Shown one piece after another: positions 1 through 11,800 of a stretch of DNA of 64,000 nucleotides. The stretch's first letter is position 1. The number at the start of each line of letters is the position of its first letter. A model generated the notes under the pieces. It saw nothing but the letters and a program-made list of their open reading frames with translations, made no database searches and was not told the origin of the DNA. The translations under genes were made by a program, and so were the position numbers. Source of the stretch: Plasmodium coatneyi (taxonomy: Eukaryota > Apicomplexa > Aconoidasida > Haemosporida > Plasmodiidae); NCBI RefSeq assembly GCF_001680005.1, contig NC_033558.1, positions 588,501 through 652,500 on the forward strand. Direction: 5' to 3'.

Positions 1-938
1 AATTTCATTTTACTATTCATAGCATTATATTACTACCTTTACTCGACCCACCCCCCACCCCCCTCAAATGCTGCATGCATAGAAGAGCGCAATTCCTTCT
101 CGCTTCTTCTGTCCCTTCTTTCTTACAATATGTGCATGTGTACATCTATATATTTAATGAGGGAGGTACTCAAATTTATAAAATTAGTAGTGTGGTAGGC
201 ATATAATACAAAAGAATTGTGTATTTATTGTATTCAGAAGGAAGAAAAAAGAAAAAAGTGCAGAAAAAAAAAAAAAAAAAGATAGGCAATCTACTTATTT
301 TTTTTATAAGAACAAACACTCTTCTCATAATGTATACACTCCTTCCACCTACCATCCACCTAACAACCTTCCTTCCAACCTACCACCCACCTAACAACCT
401 TCCTTCCAACCTACCACCCACCTAACAACCTTCCTTCCAACCTACCACCCCTAACACAACCTTCCACCCACCTAACAACCTTCCACCCACCCCACACCCA
501 CATTCGTTTCTTTTCTTCTTTTTTTTTTCTTTTCTTTTCTTTAATATTTTTTTATCCGTTATCTTTTTTTTTTTTATTTAAAATTTTTTTCTTTACATCG
601 TATTAAAGTGCTTATGTTAATGCACAATTAATATAAGTTCAAAATTTTTTTTTTTATTTTATTTGGACTTTTATAAATTCTTTCACTAATGACCTAAGGT
701 GTTCACCTATCCTTCTTTTTACAATTTTTTTTTTTTTCTTAATAATTTTTATTTTTACTAATTTCTATATTCTTTAAAGAAAAGAAAAGAAAGAAGAAAT
801 GAAAGAAAAAAAAAAATGTCATTCTGTTCCTTTCCTTACACTGTAACAGTTTCATGGTTATCCACATGCTTGAGAGGTGGAAGAACATATTACATGTTGC
901 TACCCAGGTTTTCCACATTCCACAATGTGTGTTACATT
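1..938. other. kir1 3' flank, low-complexity intergenic
   Basis: No gene could be supported here. The stretch is A/T-rich with poly-T tracts and pyrimidine-rich runs, and it forms the 3' flank of kir1, which is read right to left. It contains the C-rich minisatellite annotated separately. Small open frames on either strand are homopolymer artefacts (Lys- or Phe-rich). A gene beginning left of the window cannot be excluded. Confidence 0.6.
341..502 (+). repeat. C-rich minisatellite, CCACCTAACAAC family
   Basis: About five degenerate tandem copies of a roughly 30-bp unit containing CCACCTAACAACCTTCCTTC. The same sequence family recurs in intron 2 of kir2 (about 7437-7800), in a SICAvar-B intron (about 36950-37180, opposite strand) and near 39110-39235. 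It is therefore a marker of variant-gene introns and flanks, not specific to one gene. Confidence 0.85.
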
Positions 939-2432
939 TCACATACGTTGATAACGTATATTTTTTTGTATTCGTTGCTGTTGTGGTTGTTTCTCCCTTC
1001 CTCTTCCATTATTTGTCCTCCTAGGTGATCTACCACCATTATAGATGGTAGATGCATCTGTTGAACCCAAAGTGGAACCTATAGTAGAACCCTCTATGGA
1101 ATATGTTGTTGAGGTGTCGTCGTCAAAGTCACGTTTAACAAAACTTCTTTTTCCTCTTCTTCCTCTAGGTTGCTTGTCGAATAAATTAGGTAGGAAATTA
1201 TACTAAAATAAAAAAAGGAAAGGGGTAAATACATATATACACATATATACATATATATACATACATATATATGGACATATATATATATGTATATATGTGT
1301 ATATATATAATGCACAACGTACAGTCTATTCTCTATATATTTGTCCGTTCATATAAAAAGAAGAATGGTGGTATATATTCCTTCCTATTTGTGTGTACAC
1401 ACACACACAACACATTTTTCTCAGTTGTTATTGCAACTAGTACCTTATATGAAAAGAAAGCAACGGCAGCACCAAGTGCTCCTATAGAAAATATGGATGA
1501 TATGGCTGCAGTGGTAGTGGTGGAGGGGGAAGAAGATGGGACATCGGAAGGTACTCGATCCGCTTCAGCCAGAGCCTCCTTTATATCTTTAAGATCTTGT
1601 GGCCTATAGGTTGCTAGGTGCCTCGCGTCTACTGTAGTGTCTACTTCAGCTCCTGTATTACATTGTAGTTTTTCCAGTTTTTTAGGATTTCCATCCTGTT
1701 GCTCATGCCCCTTCTTAATTATGTTACAATATGAATCACTATCAGGCTGCCCTATACAATCACCATACACTTCACTGTAAGTGGAATAACTACTTTGCAG
1801 ATAATCAGAGCAGGTACTATCACAAAATTTGGTACTATCCTCTACTTTCAGTTTTATAGTTGGATAGTTTATTAGGTATTCATATGCTGTTTTTTTTTTT
1901 TCGAAAATTTCCCTGCTATCATCATGGAATATTAGATCACAAGATTTATTCTCAGCTTTATTCTTCCACCTTCTGTAGATGTCCTCCATAACTTTTGAAA
2001 ATGCAGTATTGCCTATTTTCCCCCATAACTTATCTCCGAACCAATAATAAAAAAAATAACAGCGCTCATCTTTAGGTCGATCGTCCTCCTTTCTGTTTGT
2101 GGACACGTAGCACTGTGCGCCCGCAATTTCCTTTGCATATTTCTTAACATCCGAATATCCGCTTAAACCTATCTCTAGTTCTCCTTCAGTATTATAACCA
2201 CAATAAACTGAGCCTTCCTTTAATCTACCGTATTCTATTTCTGAAGATAATACTTTGTCCAATTCTTCTTTCTATAAATATAATTAGTGGAATATGTGTT
2301 ATTATGTGTTTTTCGTCTTTATTATATTGTGCATAAAGTACTACACTGAATAAAATGTATATGTATCCACTACTTTGAATAAAGAAAGAAAGAAGTAGTA
2401 ATAACCTTTAGTATGTTTGCTTTTTGTGCCAT
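939..2432 (-). CDS. KIR variant antigen 1 (PIR superfamily), three exons
   Basis: Exons on the minus strand: 2406-2432 (9 codons), 1444-2271 (276 codons) and 939-1202 (87 codons plus TGA), all joined in phase 0. The predicted protein has 372 residues. Exon 2 holds the cysteine-containing extracellular domain with the PIR hallmark RCYFFYYWFGDKLW. It ends in a hydrophobic segment that closes on SYK at the donor. Exon 3 encodes a short basic, Ser/Thr-rich tail ending YQRM. A short first exon, a long second and a cytoplasmic third is the usual kir/vir layout. KIR proteins are taken to be exported variant antigens at the infected red cell surface. This gene stands head to head with kir2 and is of the same subtype as kir3. 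An open frame runs on past the exon 2 donor, but that is intron. The family call is firm; surface location is inferred. Confidence 0.9.
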
Positions 2433-4340
2433 TTTTTTTTCTTTCTTTATTTTTTTCTTCTATGTATGTGTGCGTGTACACTTCTTTATGTATATGTATA
2501 TGTGTGTGTCGAATGAATTTGTGTTAAAAAATGTTCCTTATGTATTTATGCAGAATGAATGTGTGTGAGTATTCTGCTTGTTTTATAATTGTAAATATGG
2601 AAGGAAAAAGTAATGAAGTTTCTATATATTTTTCCCCAATAATATACATTTCATAGTTCTTTAGAGAATGATAACCTACTATATATATATACACTGAGCC
2701 ACATATATCCTATGCGGAATCCACATCCATGGAATGCATAAAAAAAAAAAGTAGCAGAACAAGAAATTCACCACACTATGAATGAAAGAAGGGAGCATAC
2801 TTATCTCCATAATAATACTCTTTAATATGTACACTCCCACCTTTTTCCATTTATGATCATTCAGTAATAATAATATATTTTTTCTCCCATTTCCTTTCTA
2901 TTTTTCCTTCTCCTTTCTGATGAGTACACAAATAAAGAATTCACTTAAGTAGAATGTGCATATTGTGTTATTTGAGCATTTCTCCATTAGAATATGTGAT
3001 CACTGTTTGTAATGAATAAAAATGTGAATAAAAATTGAATAAAAATATGAATGGATACACCTTATTATATACATTGCATTATGTATGCACATGCAACTAT
3101 TCCTTCCCACTTGTAATTAAATGTATATATAATATAGTAGGAATGTAAAAAAATATATGTAAAATAATATAGAGAAGAATGGAGGAGTGAACGGAGTTAT
3201 TTCATACTATGATCTCTACTTTTTTATGGAAAGTGCACACTACTCATTGTTCAAATTATTGCAATTGTTCATATATATTCATTCATATGTACACAATAAT
3301 GATGATATATTGCATATCACATTAGGATGATTACATCACATTAGGGATGCGATTGATTGATTGTGCATATCAGATTAGGATGATTGGATTGATTGAATGC
3401 ATATCAGATTATGATATGTCGCATAATAATATTACACATATGTAGGAATATGCAGAAAAAGTCCCCTATGCAGCATTTTACAGGAGGGAGGGAAGTTAAG
3501 CACACACTCATACTCCCGCTACGTGTTTGAAATGGAATCCCGACATTCTCCGTTAATTAATTGGTGCTACTATATACTTCCTCCCTCCAATGCCCCTTCT
3601 TACTAATACAGTGTGCTCCTAAGGGGGGAACCTCCACTCATAAGTTACCTTAATTTCAGTACTTTGGAAAAGTTTGTCCACAAAAATATGTTAAAGAAAG
3701 TTGCTCAAAGATATTGTTTGCACAATTCGTACATGTGGAAACATGCTACATGAATAAATTCCCCCTTGTACCCTAATCTAACATTGTTCCAAAGGAACAG
3801 TCTAAAATTGTTCCTCACAAAAAGGGGAACAATACTAAATAATGAAGGGATACCCCCCTCACCTATTACACTTCAATAGGGACACATGAATATGTTAGAC
3901 CCATAAGTTGCATCATTCCAAAAGAAAGGAAGGGAAGGAATGGGAACAACATTTCCCTTTCCTTTCCATTACTGTCCAACTACCCTTATATCTTACTCAT
4001 CCACAGAAAAATATGTACCAATGTGTACATATAACACAAATTACACCATTCCAAAAGACAAGGGGGAAAAAACGAACATTGCCATGGTTACACACTGTTC
4101 GTGCAATTTTATGCTTACATATGAAGGAGAAAAGCTGTACCAAATATGAACTTCCCTTAAAGGCCTACTGCGCTAAAGGAACTTTGTCCAGCCCCCATTC
4201 CCTCTGGCAGGGGAAAAATAATTACTACATATATATATATGCTGCACTATATGTGTGTGTACTTATATGTGTGTGTGTAAATTTGAATACATGAACACAC
4301 AAAAATATATAGGGGGAAATATTGCTGCTTCCGCCTATAG

Positions 4341-4541
4341 GGAGAACTAAAGCAGACAACTGTGGAAGAACTTATATCACCCACTAATTCGGTCAGTAAA
4401 GTGGTGACCTATGCCGACGAATTTGTCGATGTGGGGGACGTTATTACTTCGGCGTCCACAATGCAATCTACCAATGGTACGTCGTGTGTAATAATGTCAA
4501 CATCTCTGATATCCGACATTTTATATAGGAACCACGAATAA
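4341..4541 (+). pseudogene. Orphan exon-like open frame of 66 codons
   Basis: From 4341 the plus strand is open for 66 codons to a TAA at 4539-4541. It is preceded by a plausible acceptor (a pyrimidine-rich stretch ending CCTATAG). The segment is clearly less A/T-rich than its surroundings. The frame lacks homopolymer residues and contains ordinary peptides such as SVSKVVTYADEFVDVGDV. There is no ATG at its start and I found no upstream exon, so it may be a relic or a terminal exon. The opposite strand also has a 36-codon ATG frame over the same bases (MSDIRDVDIITHDV...). I do not recognise a family. Confidence 0.25.
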
Positions 4542-4551
4542 AAATTCCTTA

Positions 4552-4685
4552 CCATTATAAAATACATAAATTGTGTAACCATTAACCCTTTTTAACTGTG
4601 TACCTACTGGATTTCTATATACATACTCATTAATAGTGTACTGTGCACACTCCTCCTTTAACATCTTCCATGTTATTTCCTTTCT
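4552..4685 (-). pseudogene. Orphan exon-like segment with acceptor and donor
   Basis: On the minus strand an acceptor (TTTATATATAG) is followed by about 43 open codons (…WKMLKEECAQYTINEYVYR…) and then a strong donor, GTAAGG. The composition looks coding, but no start exon or convincing downstream exon was found. It may belong to the same decayed gene as the frame at 4341-4541, although that one reads better on the plus strand. Boundaries are approximate. A chance exon-like stretch cannot be excluded. Confidence 0.2.
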
Positions 4686-6379
4686 ATATATAAAAGTAAA
4701 AACCACTTAGGACGGAACTTCCGCGGATTGAGTATGCAACCAATTATTCTATATGTCGCGCACTATGACATTCTTCCAGTGTGGAATTCTTATAATACAC
4801 TCCTCAGAAACTTATGCAGGTCACACAAATCCATTTATAGGTTGTCCTACGCACAGAGGGTGCTCATCATAATATAGAATTTTTGAATGCGTCCAATCCG
4901 CTTTAATCACTTTTCATACCCTTCATATATCATATATGCTCGGTAAAAAAAAAGGGAGCTTGGCTGGCGGGATGTGAACTCCATATAAATAATTTACTAC
5001 ATAATTATCAAAATCAAATAAAAACAAAGGAAGGAACTACTATAAAAGAACAATCATAAATGTGGGAAGAAAATTATCACGAATAGGCTTATTACGAAGG
5101 TGAGTAAATTTTTCATGGGAGGAAATTATGCCTAATACACTCACAAAGGAAAAAAATTAAAAAAGAAGGGGTACACTAACTTTTAAAATATAATATAGAT
5201 TAAAATGGGAGAAATTCGAAGATAACATAATACGCACATGCCTAATATAAATGTACTTCTCAGTGTACTTATTGAAATAAGGAGGGAAGGGGAGAAATTT
5301 TCATTATAAAACAATTATAACCAAAAAAAAAAGGAGGGTTCTAACACGGAAAGCATTATTTTAAACATGTGTGTTCTTGTTCTTTCTTCCTTATCTTTCT
5401 TTTTTTCTTAAATGATTAATATAAATCCTTCTGTTATACTTTCTTCCATCCATTTAATAAATGTATATTTTTCATGGTATGCGCATGAATGCGCAGAAGT
5501 GTGAAAAGGGAGAAGTGATCTATACATGTGAACTATACTACATGTATGTAAGCAACTTCTAATAACCCCCCCTGAATAATAAAAAAATAGTATAAGTCAA
5601 TGGCGCATATTAAAATTCTTCTCAAAAAGAAAAATTGGGCCCCCCCACCCTATATACGCAATAAAGCAGGAACACGTAAATAATAATCTAGTACATGGAA
5701 CAATCACTTACAATTCAATATTATAATAAATGAATGAGAAAAGTGCACACGGAAGAAGTATACAAAGAAAGCATTTATATATTTCTCTTATTTATTTTGA
5801 AATTCCCTTTTTTTTTCTTTTCCCCTTTTCCCCTTTTTTTTCCATTTCTTTTCTTTTTTTTTGCGATTACTTTTCTCTGTGTAATAAGTATACTATAGAT
5901 TCCTTATTCATACGGTGAAGTATACATATATATGCACGCACATTATATTATATGTATATATACCATTATTTTGAGGTAAGCTCCTTCCTATCTTTTTTTT
6001 CAGTGTATATTTATACTACACTTTTAAAAAAATAGTACGATGTTATTCCCTTTTTTTTTTTTTTTTTTTTTTCCGCTGTTAAGTTTAAAAAAGGGGAAGG
6101 GAGAAAAAAAAACATTCCACATACTTACCACTTCTACACAACAACAATAATACAATTACACACAACAATCCTTGTAACAACAAACAACAACAAACAACAA
6201 AACAAACAGAAATAAAGTAAAACAAAAATTTTTTGCATACATACAATACTTCCTTCCGTATTCTCTTGCACAGTTCCCTCCCCCTTCCTTTATACTGAAT
6301 GTATAAATAAAACAGAACACAACTTCTAACACACATATATATTTCACATTATATATACAAAAATATGCACATCTAAACC

Positions 6380-8057
6380 ATGTCAGAAACAGCACCAGCA
6401 GCACCAACAGCGGTAAGGAAAAATTTTGAGAAGAAGTGGGGGAAGGAACTTTTAAAATTATATATCCTACCTATGTAAACGTAGCTATGCACACATAATA
6501 CACTTCATGAGCTATATAGTGAAGATATGAAAATGCACATATTCCTTTTAATTATATTTGCAGCGCCTGGATTTAGAACAATTACCTTCATGGACGGGGT
6601 ATTATAGTAAATTCGAGAATGCTACTGAGAAGGAATGTGGCGACGGCCGTGGGGAGTTCCAGAATTGGGGGAGTGATTTAAAGACTGCATTAACTACATA
6701 CGATAAACTCTCTATTTCCGCGGAGAAGATTGCTGGTGCTCTTTGTTCCGTATGTAAGGATAACAAATGCATAATCTCCGATAGTGCACCTTGTACTTTC
6801 TTTTACTTCTGGTTAGGAGATTTATTCTTCAAAGAGTACAATAATGGGAACATGAAAGAATTCATGGAAAAAATTTACCCAGCACTTAAGAGTATACCCT
6901 ATGGAGATAAATGTAATGTTAATTACCAGAATGTTAACAAAATCCTTTTCGATTTGATGAGAATAATATATGATTTCAATGGTGACTCCAGTACCGTTGA
7001 GGACGGTGCGAAGGCCTGTAAAAAGGCCTGTGATAAGACATATACCAAATATGTGGAGAAAGTTTCTTTATCATATAATGCTTTGGATGGAATCTGTACG
7101 CTGTACTCCAATGATAATAAGTGGTGCAAAGATTTTTGGGGCACATTCGGAACGGTAATTGCAAAAAGATTATCACATTTAAAATCTTTATTAGCACATG
7201 AAGAGGAAGCTACTGAGGAAGACAGTACGACATGCCTCATACAGCCCGGACCAATTCCATCATCTATAACAGAAGCAGACTTAAATGCAGTCAAAACAAC
7301 CTCTTCCCTTTCTTCTATCTTTGGCACATTGGCAGCGACGGCTGTTACATTCTTATTACATAAAGTAATAGTAGTACCAAATTAAAAAAAAAGAACTAAA
7401 TTAATAACAATATAACCAATATACACACCTTAGACCATCCCTTCCCTTCCTTCCACCCCTTACATCCCCCCTTACACCCCCCTAACAACCCACCTACCAC
7501 CAACAACCTACTACCACCCTAACAACCCAGCTAACACCCTACCACCTAACAACCCATTTACCACCACCCATAACAACCCATTTACCACCACCCATAACAA
7601 CCTCCCTACCACCACCCCTAACAACCTCCCTAAAAACCTTTCATTCCATCAGCCTAACAACCAAATTACCACCCTACCACCTAACAACCCACCTACCACC
7701 TACCACCTAACAACCCACCTACCACCTACCACCTAACAACCCACCTACCACCTACCACCTAACAACCCACCTAACAAACTTCCTTCTTTCCAACCCTAAC
7801 ACCACCTTCCTTCCCTTCAGTATAAACCATGGTCTTCTTGGTTTGGTAACAACTCAAGTGGAAAAAGAAAGAGAAGATCAGCCGGGCGTGATATTGACGA
7901 CTTAACAGAAACTTCTACCATAGGCCCAACAACAGAGGACGAGTCAACAATATATGGTGTACAGTCTCGAAGGGGAAGAACAGGAACAAGAACGAATAAT
8001 AGTACAAATAGTCATCGCAAGGTAGGTCGCCAAAATATTGGTTACCAGAACATGTAA
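6380..8057 (+). CDS. KIR variant antigen 2 (PIR superfamily), three exons
   Basis: Exons: 6380-6412 (11 codons, MSETAPAAPTA), 6564-7364 (267 codons) and 7821-8057 (78 codons plus TAA), all phase 0. The predicted protein has 356 residues. Exon 2 carries the PIR motif PCTFFYFWLGDLFF, the later motif ICTLYSNDNKWCKDFW and a C-terminal hydrophobic stretch (SSIFGTLAATAVTFLLHK) that closes at the donor. Exon 3 begins YKPWSSWFGN, continues as a basic Ser/Thr-rich tail and ends GYQNM. Intron 2 (7365-7820) is filled by a C-rich minisatellite. Sequence features place it in the same subtype as kir4 and apart from kir1 and kir3. It is presumed to be an exported variant antigen. The start ATG was chosen because it opens a short exon with a consensus GTAAGG donor in the right phase. 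Confidence 0.9.
7437..7800 (+). repeat. Minisatellite filling kir2 intron 2
   Basis: Degenerate tandem copies of units such as CCACCTACCACCTAACAAC. They include a very regular run at about 7670-7770, with poorer copies on both sides. It occupies nearly the whole intron between the transmembrane and cytoplasmic exons. Related repeats occur at 341-502, 36950-37180 and 39110-39235. Confidence 0.85.
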
Positions 8058-8420
8058 GACCTGTAAAGGAATGTTTGCCGTCAAAGAAACATAAATAACA
8101 CCGCACACAGAATGCATACATGTAAGAAGCAAAAATGACCATTCTTCCTTTCTTTCCCTCATTCCCTCTTTTTTCCTACATTCCTTTTCTTTCCTTCCTT
8201 TTTTCTTTTTTTTTTTATTTCTTTTCTTCATATTTCTTTCCCTTTTTTCCTTCCTTCCATGTGTTTGTTTGAATAAGAAGCTAAGGGAAAAACGTACTCC
8301 CAACGCGGATGCGGAAAAAGGTCCTGACATTTTTGAAGAAATATTCTTGTATTTCAAAAAAACGAAAAAAAAATTATTAAGATTAAAAAAATTACAAGGA
8401 TAAAAATTTAACACAAAGAA

Positions 8421-8530
8421 AAATTTAATAAACATATTTTAGATATTCAGTAAAAAACTTTTACCAAACAAATCAAAATAAAGTGAAAAAAAAATTTTTT
8501 TTTTACCCGGCTTATATTGACCACACATTG
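8421..8530 (+). repeat. Shared variant-gene 3' block, copy 1
   Basis: About 110 bp sharing an ordered set of words (TTTAATAAACATATTTTAGAT, a TTC-AGT-AAAAA stretch, CCAA, CAAAATAAAGTGAAAA, poly-T) with copies at 20741-20850 and 32441-32550. It lies between the kir2 and SICAvar-A 3' ends. It could be a conserved 3' UTR or transcription-termination segment, or a leftover duplication edge. Confidence 0.65.
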
Positions 8531-8589
8531 AACATTCAAACCCTTCCAAACAAAACGAAAAAAAAAAAGAAAAATACATTTACTACACC

Positions 8590-8844
8590 CTAAAACCCGG
8601 AATCGGAACTTGGAACCTGTTCCTTAAGAACAAAGTTTTCGTCCCTAAACCTGGAATCTGAACATTGAACTTGTTCCTCAGGAACACCTTCCTCAGGAAC
8701 ACCCTCCTTAGGAACACCTTCCTCAGGAACCTCTTCCTTTGGAACACCTTCCTTAGGAACAAAGTCTTCCTCCTTAAACCCGGAATCTGAAACATGGAAC
8801 CTCTTCCTTTGGAACACCTTCCTTAGGAACAGAGTCTTCCTTCC
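8590..8844 (-). repeat. Decayed VPKE-type tail repeats beyond the SICAvar-A stop
   Basis: Just past the SICAvar-A stop the minus strand continues with tandem copies of a 15-mer related to GGAACACCTTCCTTA on the plus strand. These encode VPKE(E/G)VP and a SDSGF motif, as in the normal SICAvar C-terminal tail. They are open to 8590 in the same register as the gene. The stop at 8845 therefore seems to have shortened an older, longer repeat tail. Confidence 0.75.
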
Positions 8845-11800
8845 CTAAACCCGGAAACCTGAACTTGGATCCTGTTCCTTAGGAACACCTCCCACAGGAA
8901 TATCTTCCTTAGTAACACTCCTCTTAGGAACATTTTCCTTAGGAACTTTTTCTTCCTCTATAAAATTGCTTCCCATAAATTCTTGAACCAAAATTTCAAA
9001 AAAATCTTCCTTCGTCAAATGAAGGTCCCCCTTTTGACATTCGTTTAAGACTTCTAAATGAATATCAATAATGGTGCGGCGACCAACAACAGGACGACCA
9101 ATGCTCTGTTTTTTTGACCTCTTCGTTCTTGTGGGAGCAGATCTTGGTTGTCTGCGCTTTTTTACTAAGGTATATGCATGTGGACCATCTGTCTGGTCGT
9201 CCACATGAGCAAGGAGTTGTTCTCCTAAGGAAGGAGGACCAGATACTTGATGAGCTCTTCTGTGACGTTTTCTTTTCCTTGGTAAGGCAAAATACTAAAA
9301 AAAGAAGGAAAAAATTTTTTTTTTAAAAGGGTCGAAATACTGTTTTAAGAACAATAATTACTACTTTTAACCAGGATACCAAATGTACACCCTAAAATGC
9401 GAAATCCTACACACCCACTTACGCACTCACTCATTCACTCTTTCTTCTTTTTTTTTATATCCTTATTTTCTTTTTTCTTTTTTTTTTTTTCTTTCTATTC
9501 CTCTTATTCTTTTTGCAAGTTTTTTTTTTTTTTTCTTTTTTTTTTTCTTTTTTTTTTTCTTTTTTTTTTTCTTTTTTTTTTTCTTTTTTCTTCCGTCTTC
9601 TATTCTTCTAATATTAATTTTTTTTTTTTCTCTTTTTTTTTTTCTTACCTTCCAAAGTAAGTAGGTCGTAATTGAAATACCCATTAGAACGGGAATGGTA
9701 GGAAGGTATGGGGTAAGGAGTTGGGAAGGGTTGTCCATCTTGTTAACAAATGGAATAGCCTCCGGTGTTTTTGGAATAGTTTGACCACCCTGTCCACCCC
9801 CTGATATACTTGAACTCTGAATAGTTTTACCCCCTGGACTTAAACCGGGAGTGTTAGGACCAGCACCTAAACCCGAATCCGTAGTCCGTGTAACTGTAAC
9901 ACCAGGTTGTTTACCTTCTCCTTCAACGTTCCCGGAAGGACCAGCAGGACCAGCTTCATGAGTATCACCAGGTTCATCAGTTTTTTCTATCTTCGTTTCT
10001 GTTGGAACCTGGGAGCCAGAACCAGCCTTGCTTCTTTCTGAAGAAATAAGTGGCACGAAGGAAATGTTAATTTCATATGATCGAAGGTGATGGCACCCTA
10101 AAATGGTAAGTGTACCCTGCTGCACACTCCCTTTGGAAGGAAGTGTTCACTCTTTTTTTTTATTGTTATTACCTGGATCTTGAGTTGAAGGTGTTGAGTC
10201 TGGTCCCTTTGCTTCCCCTGGATTTTGATTAGTAGTGGTAGCACTGTGATCACCTGGACCTGAAGTAGTGGAAGCAATTTCCGTTGTAGTGACGGTTGCA
10301 GCTACACCAGTACTGGAGAAAGTGCCAACACTTAGGTCATCATCTTCTAACTCTCCACAACGACTTCCATGGCACCCTGTAAAAGTATCATCCAATGGAA
10401 GAAGAATATCCAAATCATCAGTGTCCTGTAACTCCTTATCTGGTGAAGTTGCACTTTTTTCTCCTCCTGTCGCTTTACCTGAAGAATCTGCAGCAGGAGG
10501 GAGTACACTTCCTGGTAATGGTGCTGACTTTACCACAGTTTCATGTCCTGGTGTTGCTCGTGCTGAGGGTGGTGTAGGTGGTGGTGGTGCTTGCTGATTT
10601 GGACTAGTTTCTTGGTTACCAGGTGTTCCTTCCCCCTTTTGGCTTTGGCCAAACCCTTCCTTTTCATTATCATTCGAGAGAAGGTGAGGAGGTCCATCCT
10701 CCGCTCCCATTTCTAACTCTTTCTCATGTACTTTTATTTCTTCACGTGTACTATTCCGCTCACTCATAATTTTTTCAACTTTCTCGCGCATATCCTCCCC
10801 CATCTGTCCTATTATTATTCCTAATATTTCACTATCCCTATGTTCCTTACTTTCGTTTATATGACAACTATCGCTTTTACCAAGTTCATCAATTTTCCCT
10901 ACTAACCCTTCATGTATTAGCCAATCATATACTTCAAAGAAACTGTTGTCCCTACTTCCTCCTAGAACTCTATATCCATTTTTATATTCACATTTCCCAT
11001 ATTGCCCATCTTCATATAATGTTTCCAAATTTTCCACAGCCAGGAATGCATACATAATGTCTAAATCCGTATGTTCATTCCTCATGTCATAATATGATAA
11101 CCATATGTTCAGAAGATCACATAGGACACTCTTATCCATGTTTCTCCGTATTCTACCTTTGCTCACTCCTCCCATTATACTATTATCCATGGTTATTAAG
11201 CTTAAATTTCTTATTAGAATTTTGCAGAAGTAGCTATTTATTTCATCTTCCCTGAATCCATATATTTCCCCAAAATTATCACATACCGCATACATTGGAT
11301 TATACCCTTCATCATTCTTCTCATAGTTTGTTAGCTCTTTGGAAAATTCTTCAAATATTCCCAATACTTCTTTCTTGGTAATACTCTACAATTCGAATTG
11401 CAGTACATATAACTTTTTTATGACTACAGCTCACTTATTATTTTACAACTATCATAACAAATATTTAATATTATTATGCACAATCTACATAAGGCATTAA
11501 GACCGTACAAAATTCTTCCAGGTTGTCTTGAATATTTCCTTTACTTTGTTCCCTAATTTTTCCCTTTCCTGTGGATCTATTTTTTTCTTTCTTTCTTCCA
11601 CTATTTCATTCTTCTTACTTGTGCATGTATTAGAGGTAGTGGATGAGGTGGGGGGTGGTGATCTAGTTGACCCTAATTCCTTTTCCAACTTGTTCATTAT
11701 TTCATTCCCTAACATATTCTCATTTAACCCCCCCAATATTCTCTTTGCATCTTCCTTTGAAATATATTCCTTATTCTTTATTATTTTCTGCAGCCCCCCC

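Larger units (their letters stand above)
2433..6379. other. kir1-kir2 bidirectional intergenic region
   Basis: A 3.9-kb spacer between divergent kir genes, so it must hold both promoters. It is A/T-rich with dinucleotide runs (TATA, TGTG) and poly-T tracts. Two parts, about 3421-3510 and 4733-4960, closely resemble 16438-16520 and 17271-17540 in the kir3-kir4 spacer. Between them lies a G/C-richer patch with exon-like open frames, annotated separately. I see no other gene. Confidence 0.6.
8058..8844. other. Convergent 3' flanks of kir2 and SICAvar-A
   Basis: Tail-to-tail spacer. The first 150 bases after the kir2 stop match the 3' flank of kir4 (shared ACATAAATAACACC and GTAAGAAGCA). A block at about 8421-8530 recurs at 20741-20850 and 32441-32550. 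From about 8590 the sequence is repeat DNA related to the SICAvar tail. No further gene was seen. Confidence 0.7.

Noticed and set aside
1333..1443. C-terminal extension of the kir1 exon 2 frame
   Set aside because: It lies beyond a GTACTA donor that joins in phase to the normal cytoplasmic exon 939-1202. The extension is dinucleotide-rich intron.
3908..4294. 128-codon plus-strand ORF in the kir1-kir2 spacer
   Set aside because: Low-complexity, dinucleotide-driven at its end (TATATA, GTGTGT), with no splice signals and no family likeness.
9463..9648. Polylysine continuation of SICAvar-A exon 4
   Set aside because: Product of the T11C intronic array after a consensus GTAAGA donor. The transmembrane exon ends at 9649.
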